A stretch of DNA of 64,000 nt from the NCBI GenBank assembly GCA_014381825.1, contig JACNKX010000088.1:62001-126000 (forward strand), read 5' to 3'. How positions within the stretch are numbered: position 1 is the stretch's first letter; each line of letters begins with the position of its first letter. The notes under the pieces were generated by a model. That model ran no database searches. It worked only from the letters and a program-made list of their open reading frames with translations, and had not been told where the DNA came from. A program made the translations under genes and the position numbers. This document shows positions 54,646-60,536 of the stretch, one piece after another. The DNA comes from Planctomycetota bacterium (GTDB lineage Bacteria > Planctomycetota > Planctomycetia > Pirellulales > Pirellulaceae).

Positions 54646-55299
54646 TTGGCACTCACCGAGGCAGATATCGATATTGTGAGAACTGCTTGGGAGCAGGGCT
54701 ATTCTTACGTCACCACAAAGATCAATGCCGCGATAGAGGATCACGATGTCCAGATAGAGTTCAATCCAACATTTGACGAAGCGCACACATTAGTGGTTGC
54801 AATTCAGAGGTTCTGTAACGCGGTAATTATCATACGACCTTATGCCTTGTATCTCCCAAGGGATTCCGAACTGGGCCCATGGCCAATCGGATTCTTGAAC
54901 GGGATGAATAACCAAATATTGCTGGTGGGGAGAGATTGCAGTACCGACGAGAAGTTTGACGATATCCTTGCGTTTCTTAGCGAGCGAGACTGGCCCAAAG
55001 CGGAGTTTGAACAGTGCATCGTAAAGGGAGTCGAGTTTTACTCCGCAGCGTGGCGAAAGTTCTTTGACGACTTAGAAGAGAGTATCACTTCACAATCTCG
55101 CGATCCTGTTCCGATGCCAGCCGAACTAAAGAGAACGGAATGGTCTGGACCAAAGAGCCCATCGCAATGGGCTAAGGTCTTCGACTGTTCGTGGAAGACA
55201 ATTAAGCGGCGAATGGACTCCGGAATACTTCGGTTTAAGTGTGAGTCCACAAAAAGCTACCGCATCCACGTTGACGATATTCCGCCGTCCAGTCAGTGA
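54646..55299 (+). CDS. Hypothetical protein with C-terminal helix-turn-helix-like segment
   Basis: A 217-residue protein starting at TTG with GGAGA upstream. The N-terminal 130 residues (LTEADIDIVRTAWEQGYSYVTTKINAAIEDHDVQIEF onward) match no family I recognise. The C-terminus SPSQWAKVFDCSWKTIKRRMDSGILRFKCESTKSYRIHVDDIP has the look of an excisionase or MerR-type winged helix. Base composition is richer in A and T than the core genes. It separates the two HINT copies and may be cargo of an insertion that truncated copy 1. Confidence 0.6.
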   Translation: MALTEADIDIVRTAWEQGYSYVTTKINAAIEDHDVQIEFNPTFDEAHTLVVAIQRFCNAVIIIRPYALYLPRDSELGPWPIGFLNGMNNQILLVGRDCSTDEKFDDILAFLSERDWPKAEFEQCIVKGVEFYSAAWRKFFDDLEESITSQSRDPVPMPAELKRTEWSGPKSPSQWAKVFDCSWKTIKRRMDSGILRFKCESTKSYRIHVDDIPPSSQ

Positions 55300-55636
55300 A
55301 AGTGGACACAACTGGACAGAAGTGGACAGACGCGAATGGTCATCGTGTTCGCAAGCCAACCAAGAGTTTCTGGACTAAAGTGGACACTTCCCACCAAAGC
55401 GTGAATTGCCACCGCTCGCTACTTATCTGTTCAAAAATGCGAGCATAGGATGTCCTCGGAGTTAACGATTCGAGGTCATCCAGAGGTCGAGCGTCGACCA
55501 GAAAGCGAGGCGTGCAGTGTCTTGGTCACCACTCGCCAGAATATCGTGAGGCGGTTGCGACCGCCCGAATGGGCGTGCCAAGTGGGGCCGTGCGACTTAT
55601 ACCCGATCGGCCTTGGCTGCAATGCCAACACGTCCA
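55300..55636. other. Intergenic region with AGTGGACA repeats
   Basis: Four AGTGGACA or CTGGACA motifs occur between 55305 and 55390 (three within 30 bp just after the stop of the upstream gene, one near 55377). They could be operator sites for the helix-turn-helix-like product. No gene is convincing in the remaining 250 bp. Confidence 0.4.
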
Positions 55637-55816
55637 CTATTTTACGAGTCGCCTCGCAGCTTTCAAGAGGACATCGCGAGACCACGTCCCGACACGCGGC
55701 TCGGCGACTCGCTTAATAAGGTCATATTCTGAGTCGGTCAGTTTGAGCAGATAACGCCCTTTGCGTTTTTGTGAATCAGGTAGCTTCGGACGCCCCATCG
55801 CTTTCTTTTTAGCCAT
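55637..55816 (-). CDS. Small basic protein, CopG/ribbon-helix-helix-like (59 aa)
   Basis: The minus strand encodes 59 residues: MAKKKAMGRPKLPDSQKRKG, then RYLLKLTDSEYDLIKRVAE, then TWSRDVLLKAARRLVK. The basic head, a beta-strand-like RYLLKLTDSEY and two helices match the layout of ribbon-helix-helix DNA-binding proteins such as CopG-type antitoxins. The frame is only 60 codons including the stop. It lies between the two HINT copies, opposite in strand to them. A regulator or antitoxin role is inferred; no partner toxin is beside it. Confidence 0.7.
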   Translation of the reverse strand: MAKKKAMGRPKLPDSQKRKGRYLLKLTDSEYDLIKRVAEPRVGTWSRDVLLKAARRLVK

Positions 55817-55922
55817 AGTAAAAATATATCCAAAAAGTGACAGGTAGTTGATTGACCACTTCGACTAAAAGGATATACTGAAAGAGTCGTGTTGGCAATG
55901 CCAAGCCAACAAAAACCCGGCA

Positions 55923-56032
55923 GGGAAGAAAAGGTTCCAGGAACCATAGATCCTTCTAACTGCAGGATTCAGGAAAAGGTTCCGGGAAGAAAAGGTTCCA
56001 GGAACCAGAGATCCTTCTAACTGCAGGATTCA
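55923..56032 (+). repeat. Two direct 49-bp repeats with GGTTCCAGGAACC palindrome
   Basis: Units 55923-55971 and 55984-56032 (61-bp period) differ at one position. Each contains the 13-bp palindrome GGTTCCAGGAACC (55933-55945, 55994-56006) and ends with CTAACTGCAGGATTCA, which is also the start of both HINT repeats. A degenerate third unit lies after the immunity gene at 57584-57623. Confidence 0.85.
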
Positions 56033-56771
56033 ATAACATGACACACGCTTCATCAAACAACCGCATCGCATCCAACTCGCAAACCAAATCCTGGCGCAGC
56101 CGACTCGGCCTTGCTTGGCTCTGTCTTTGGCTGTCAATCGCCGCCGGTTTCGGCTATCGCTACATCGCCAACGAACCAACGGGCGAGGTGCAAGCCAGTA
56201 TCGACGTGTCTAAAAACTCTTCAACGGCACCAAAGACCAAACCAATCGAACAAATTCAAGTCGGCGAACGAGTCGCCTTCACAATCAATCCCACGGAATC
56301 GCTGGATACGACATTCAGCTTCGACGTGAACCCACGCACGTGGCGGAAAGTCACCTTGCGAACGGCTAAGCACGAAGTTGTGCTGCTACGCCCTGCAACC
56401 TGGGTCAACGAACATCTCGTTGATGGCGCGTCGACGATCATGCTGAGCGTCCCCGAAATCGGCATCGACGAACCCGCCGAGGTCGTTTCGATCTGGCCCT
56501 GTCCAACGGTTCCGGCAGGCGAAGGCCGCATCGTCATCGGCACGTTTACGCACATCACGTCCGAAACGATATGCATGTACATCGACGGCTTGGACGAACC
56601 AATCCGCTGCACACCAAATCACGTCACATGGTCGGTCGAACACAAGGACTTTGTCGAGGCGCACGAGCTACAAGCTGGAAACCTCATCTTGTGCGATGAC
56701 GGCGTCCGCAAGCTTGTTCGTATCGAAAAGATCGCCGAACCCATCCGCGTCTACAACCTCGAAGTCCAAGG
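56017..56771 (+). repeat. Direct repeat copy 2 of the HINT cassette (755 bp)
   Basis: Partner of 53558-54312. Identity is perfect from 56017 to 56348 and clearly lower from 56349 on. Copy 2 continues past the repeat into the HINT cleavage block, whereas copy 1 does not. Confidence 0.9.
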
Positions 56772-57054
56772 CCAGCATGTGTATCAAGTTTCCAAACTTG
56801 GTATGCTGGTGCATAATACTAGTTTTGCTGGCATGACTAACAATGCAGTGAACAAGACGATCAGTGCTCAACAGCACGTTTTATTGCGACAATTATTCAA
56901 AGGTCAAAGTGGTAGCGGGTTAACCCGAGAGTCGCTCGAAGCTGCAGCAGAGTTGTCGCGACGAGCGCTCGCGAATACCGCTACGTCTGCCGCACAGCGT
57001 CAACTTCATCTGACTCGACTGCAGCAAGTTACAACAGCGCTGAAGACACTGTGA
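56038..57054 (+). CDS. Orphan HINT-domain protein with short C-terminal tail (polymorphic toxin-like)
   Basis: A 338-residue protein. A membrane helix (about 23-42) is followed by KPIEQIQVGERV at 68-79, CTPNHVTW at 191-198 and the closing block YNLEVQGQHVYQVSKLGMLVHN with His-Asn at 259-260, the expected self-cleavage site. A 78-residue helical tail (261-338, with LTRESLEAAAELSRRALAN) follows and would be the released part. Block A with the nucleophile Cys is missing, so the HINT domain is incomplete alone. It would be complete if joined to the upstream CFVAGTEV part. An SUKH-like gene follows after 7 bp. Confidence 0.8.
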   Translation: MTHASSNNRIASNSQTKSWRSRLGLAWLCLWLSIAAGFGYRYIANEPTGEVQASIDVSKNSSTAPKTKPIEQIQVGERVAFTINPTESLDTTFSFDVNPRTWRKVTLRTAKHEVVLLRPATWVNEHLVDGASTIMLSVPEIGIDEPAEVVSIWPCPTVPAGEGRIVIGTFTHITSETICMYIDGLDEPIRCTPNHVTWSVEHKDFVEAHELQAGNLILCDDGVRKLVRIEKIAEPIRVYNLEVQGQHVYQVSKLGMLVHNTSFAGMTNNAVNKTISAQQHVLLRQLFKGQSGSGLTRESLEAAAELSRRALANTATSAAQRQLHLTRLQQVTTALKTL

Positions 57055-57061
57055 GTCGATA

Positions 57062-57565
57062 GTGAGAAATATGCAACCCGCTAACAAAGGACAACGTTTG
57101 AAAGACTTCCTTACGTCTCATGACATCCAGCCTGCGCTCGGTCTGGCTGAGGAGGTCATCACGAAGTTTGAGCAACATCACAAAGTTCACATCCCGACAG
57201 ATCTTCGCGAGTACTTTCGCGCCATGAACGGTTCTGCGGATGCCTATGCTTACGGAATCATTCGGTTTTGGGGTCTGAATGAGGTCGAATCCGTTGTAGA
57301 TGTTGTTAGCCGTGCCGACCCATCATCCGCCGTGATTCAAACGGCATACCGTGATGGATTTGAGGACGCTGAACATTACTATGTGGTCGCAGATTTTTTG
57401 CACGAGTTGCAGCTTTATGCAATTAAGCTTCTGCCGTCACAAAGAGGACCGAACGAAGTAATCATCCTCGACGGCTCTCCACCAACTCGGGTGGCTGATT
57501 CATTTTCTGAATTCGTCGATTTTTACGTCGATTCACCGGAGCGTCTGCATCTAGCAATAGACTAG
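57062..57565 (+). CDS. SMI1/KNR4 (SUKH) family immunity-like protein
   Basis: A 167-residue protein starting at GTG (or ATG three codons later). SUKH features are an early helix ending in the motif VHIPTDLREYFRAMNGSAD (P-x-x-L-r-x-f-f-x-x-x-N-G), FWGLNEVESV, the YYVVADFLHELQLYAIKL strand pair and VADSFSEFVDFYVDSPERL at the end. SUKH proteins are known immunity partners of diverse polymorphic toxins. Its place 7 bp after the HINT-tail gene fits an immunity role for that tail. Confidence 0.8.
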   Translation: MRNMQPANKGQRLKDFLTSHDIQPALGLAEEVITKFEQHHKVHIPTDLREYFRAMNGSADAYAYGIIRFWGLNEVESVVDVVSRADPSSAVIQTAYRDGFEDAEHYYVVADFLHELQLYAIKLLPSQRGPNEVIILDGSPPTRVADSFSEFVDFYVDSPERLHLAID

Positions 57566-57583
57566 GCGAATACAATGTTCCAG

Positions 57584-57623
57584 CAAAGAACAGGCTCCAG
57601 GAACCGCAGATTTCCAACTGATT
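57584..57623 (+). repeat. Degenerate copy of the 49-bp cassette repeat
   Basis: The segment contains GGCTCCAGGAACC (57593-57605, one change from the palindrome), then CAGATTTCCAACTGATTC, matching AGATCCTTCTAACTG...GATTC of the upstream units with changes. With the copies at 55923-56032 it brackets the HINT-tail-immunity cassette. Confidence 0.6.
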
Positions 57624-57663
57624 CGTTGTCAGCCACTTGCAATATCTCCAACGGAGAAATGAC

Positions 57664-57921
57664 GTGAACTATCGCTATGCAATCTTAGTTCTGTTGTGTA
57701 TGCCGCTGTTGGCACAAGCTCAGGATCTGGGAGGTGCAGGCGCGAGCATCGTTGGGCAATCAGATTCGGCCTTGCAGGTGTTGCCTGTCCTGCTGGCGCA
57801 GCAAAATGGTGGGGCATCGATCGACACGCACGAACTGTCGAAGAAAATCGGCGGCATTGCGGTGTTGGCAGTGATCGCGCTGATTGTGATTCTGGCCGTG
57901 AAAGGCAAGAAGCCGAAGTGA
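57664..57921 (+). CDS. Small exported protein with C-terminal membrane helix
   Basis: An 85-residue protein starting at GTG 57664 with GGAG 8 bp upstream. The signal peptide YAILVLLCMPLLAQAQ is followed by a Gly/Ser/Gln-rich segment of about 40 residues and one C-terminal helix (IGGIAVLAVIALIVILAVKG) ending KGKKPK. The layout is type I membrane with a short periplasmic part. No family is recognised. Confidence 0.65.
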   Translation: MNYRYAILVLLCMPLLAQAQDLGGAGASIVGQSDSALQVLPVLLAQQNGGASIDTHELSKKIGGIAVLAVIALIVILAVKGKKPK

Positions 57922-57951
57922 ACGGCTGGCCACACGTTTGGGGTATAGTTG

Positions 57952-58017
57952 GCCACGAATAACACGAATCGCGTGCCGACAGACAGTTCCTTCATGAAGA
58001 TTCGTGTTATTCGTGGC
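57952..58017. repeat. 19-bp perfect inverted repeat, 28-bp spacer (REP-like, family C)
   Basis: Arm GCCACGAATAACACGAATC (57952-57970) is the exact reverse complement of 57999-58017. It lies in the 349-bp gap between the small membrane protein and the sigma-factor-like gene. The rest of the gap has no clear gene. Confidence 0.85.
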
Positions 58018-58270
58018 ATCTCACTCGTAGGCATCGCTGGCAGCCGAGCTTCGTCGTAAGCGTTGTCCTATCGCAAGGTTTCGTCTTGTTGACTGGCGAG
58101 CGATCTAACTCGCGGAGAAAAACTTGCGACTTATTTCTCAATTCTCCCATTTTTCCGACCCGGTTTTGCCGTCGTTTTTCAATAGATAAAGGTAGGGGCA
58201 GGGCGTTTTGCGTAGGCGCGCATTTGCCTGCGGTACGACCCGGATTGCATGGCAATCGGGAGGGACGATC

Positions 58271-58888
58271 GTGCTGGACGTTTGCACCTTTGAAGAACGA
58301 GTTATCTTGGCGGCACAATTCGGCAGACAGAATGCCATCAACTATCTGCTGTGCAAGTGGGAGCAACCGAAGAACCAGCTTGTTACCGCCTTGGCAAAAG
58401 CACATCGCCTCAATGAACAAGACACTGCCGATGCACGGCAGGAAGCGGTCTTGTGGATCTTGGCGGCGATTGACAACTACGACTTCCGCAGACCATCTCC
58501 ATTTCGTGAACAGCGCCTGCACGCGTACCTGCGAGTCGCCATTCGACGGCGGATGGCGAACTATGTTCGCGGACTTCGTCGCGCTTCGAAGTTTGCAAAC
58601 GCGTGTCGCAACGTGGACGAACCCGCGGGCCGAGCGATCGCGCGCTTTAAGCTGGCGCGGAGCAAGTCACTCGATCCCGTGACGCAGTGTGTCAACAACG
58701 AGTTCCGTGAAACAGCGCGGAGCAAGGTGGCGGCGTTGGGCGGTCCGTGCAAAGAGCTTTATGAGGCACTTCAAGACGGCGTTTCCATGCGTCACGCAGT
58801 CCAGCAACTTCGAATCTCGTTTCATGACGTCAGAAGATCGCACGTGCGGATCAAACGAGCATTGTCCCCGATTCTCAAGCCGCGATAG
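58271..58888 (+). CDS. ECF-type sigma-70 factor-like protein, divergent
   Basis: A 205-residue protein. GTG 58271 is preceded by GGGAGG at the correct distance. Residues about 45-115 resemble sigma region 2 (DARQEAVLWILAAIDNYDFRRPSPFREQRLHAYLRVAIRRRMANYVRGLRR). The C-terminal part (CKELYEALQDGVSMRHAVQQLRISFHDVRRSHVRIKRAL) resembles the region 4 helix-turn-helix but is weak. It could be a divergent planctomycete ECF factor. No anti-sigma gene is adjacent, unless the small membrane protein at 57664 plays that part. Confidence 0.6.
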   Translation: MLDVCTFEERVILAAQFGRQNAINYLLCKWEQPKNQLVTALAKAHRLNEQDTADARQEAVLWILAAIDNYDFRRPSPFREQRLHAYLRVAIRRRMANYVRGLRRASKFANACRNVDEPAGRAIARFKLARSKSLDPVTQCVNNEFRETARSKVAALGGPCKELYEALQDGVSMRHAVQQLRISFHDVRRSHVRIKRALSPILKPR

Positions 58889-59031
58889 ACCGGTCACGTG
58901 CTCCGTGACACGTGTGAAGCGATGTCAGCGGCGAGCCCGAGAGCGGGCAACGATTGCATGCCTGCCATTGGAATCGCGTTAACCTAACGCGCCAATGCCT
59001 ACCGAACGCAGTAATGACACATCGTCGGCGG

Positions 59032-60360
59032 TTAAGGCTCGGCATCGTGCCTTGGTTCTTGCAAGCGAAACGTCAACAACCAACTCGCGAGGATCAGCCC
59101 GGCGATCGTTAAGAATACGGCTTCGAAGCCGAGTTGGTCAATAAAATACCCGGCCAATGGCGACAGAAACATAGGACCGGCCATGCATAGGCTCAGCGTA
59201 CTCAAGTAAACGGCGTGGTCTTCCGACGCGGCAACTTCCAAGGTGTAGTTCTGAAGCGTTCGCAGCACGACGGGAGTCATTCCGACCAGGACGAATACCG
59301 AGCTATAAAGCCGAATTCCGAGAGTTCCTGAATGAAGCAGCCCGATGGCGAGAGCTGGACCAGCTGCAATTCCGAGTAACGAGAGAAGCAATACCAGGCG
59401 GTTGCCGTAACGATCTGCGATTGCTCCAACCGGTATGCTAACCAAACCGGTTCCGATGTTTTGGATAATGACCCACCACATGAGGCTCTTTGTGGGGAGC
59501 TTCATCGTTTGCAATCCGAGACTCTGGTAGTGAGGAAACAGCATGAACGAAACGCCAAACAGAGAGGCAACCACCGCGAGAAGTCGGAAGTTTGGATCGT
59601 TGACGAGTGTGCGATACGCGTCTGCGAAGTAGTGCATCGGATGTGCGGCGGCATCCTGCTGAAACGAGTCTTTCGACTCGACGAGAAACAACATCGCAAT
59701 TGCAGACAGACCGAACAAGACGCCCGAAAACCCGAAGATCAAGTCGAAGCGCGCCCCTTCGTCCGTCAACCATCGTGAGAGCAGCACGAACGCGCATAAG
59801 ACGGCGCTCGCGGCACCGATCGTGTTTGCAACGAGCAGCAATCGCCCTCGTCGGTTCGGCTCGACTAGTTTTCCTTGCAGCGTGGTGAAGGCGAGTTGAT
59901 TTAATCCGATGCATACGAAAAACGCCGCATAGATGATTAAGAACGCGAACGGCATCCAAGCCGCTTTCCGCTCGGCATAGCCCATGAAGAACAGCCAAGT
60001 CAACAATAGGAACAGGGCCGACATCAAACCGGTCGAACCAAACACCAACCACTTCTTCCGCGGTTGAAGCTTTACTTGTCTGGCGAGCAACACCGGCGGG
60101 ATACTGTGCCCGAAACGATTCAACAACGGCAGGCAACCGCGAATCCACCCCGCGCCCGAGATGTAATCGACCACGGCGGGCATGATGATGCTCTCCGTCT
60201 TAAAGATCCAACCCGTCCGCATCACAATCTGGTACAGAGCCAACATCAGGAAGTTGCGAGAAGCTGATGTGTCGTCGGACGGAACGACTTCTGCCGTCCG
60301 GATCGGTGGTTCGGATGCGGGTTCGTTCGCGTCGAGGGGAGGGGAGAGGGAGGAGGGCAT
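59032..60360 (-). CDS. Major facilitator superfamily transporter
   Basis: An MFS transporter of about 442 residues with 12 hydrophobic segments. Examples are GSTGLMSALFLLLTWLFFMGYA, FAFLIIYAAFFVCIGLNQLAF, LIFGFSGVLFGLSAIAMLFLVE and GYFIDQLGFEAVFLTIAGLILASWLLTFRL. The loop GKLVEPNRRGRLLLVANTIG replaces the usual motif A region. Start MPSSLSPPL (60360) is chosen because the longer frame would begin inside the 33-bp inverted repeat. Substrate unknown. A fragment of its 3' end lies at 50774-50869. Confidence 0.88.
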   Translation of the reverse strand: MPSSLSPPLDANEPASEPPIRTAEVVPSDDTSASRNFLMLALYQIVMRTGWIFKTESIIMPAVVDYISGAGWIRGCLPLLNRFGHSIPPVLLARQVKLQPRKKWLVFGSTGLMSALFLLLTWLFFMGYAERKAAWMPFAFLIIYAAFFVCIGLNQLAFTTLQGKLVEPNRRGRLLLVANTIGAASAVLCAFVLLSRWLTDEGARFDLIFGFSGVLFGLSAIAMLFLVESKDSFQQDAAAHPMHYFADAYRTLVNDPNFRLLAVVASLFGVSFMLFPHYQSLGLQTMKLPTKSLMWWVIIQNIGTGLVSIPVGAIADRYGNRLVLLLSLLGIAAGPALAIGLLHSGTLGIRLYSSVFVLVGMTPVVLRTLQNYTLEVAASEDHAVYLSTLSLCMAGPMFLSPLAGYFIDQLGFEAVFLTIAGLILASWLLTFRLQEPRHDAEP

Positions 60361-60424
60361 TCGCCTAGTATAGACGCCAGAACGATCGCCTTCGAGGGAC
60401 TCACCACCCTCGCTTGCCAGGAGG

Positions 60425-60521
60425 GTAGGCCGGACCAAGGCTCTGCGCAGTTCCGGCATGGTGACTTTATCGAGTCGTTCGCGCTACCGCCGGAACTGCG
60501 CAGAGCCTTGGTCCGGCCTAC
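60425..60521. repeat. 33-bp perfect inverted repeat, 31-bp spacer (REP-like, family D)
   Basis: Arm 60425-60457 is the exact reverse complement of 60489-60521. It fills the gap between the MFS gene and the ABC exporter gene, which lie in the same direction. The RNA hairpin would be very stable. Confidence 0.9.
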
Positions 60522-60536
60522 GACTTGCCGTTCTTG

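Noticed and set aside
55305-55390. AGTGGACA motifs as a CRISPR-like or iteron array
   Set aside because: Too few, irregularly spaced and too short; at most operator sites.
55450-55716. Plus-strand frame of 88 codons in the toxin island
   Set aside because: Antisense to the small RHH-like gene, which has a much better protein pattern.
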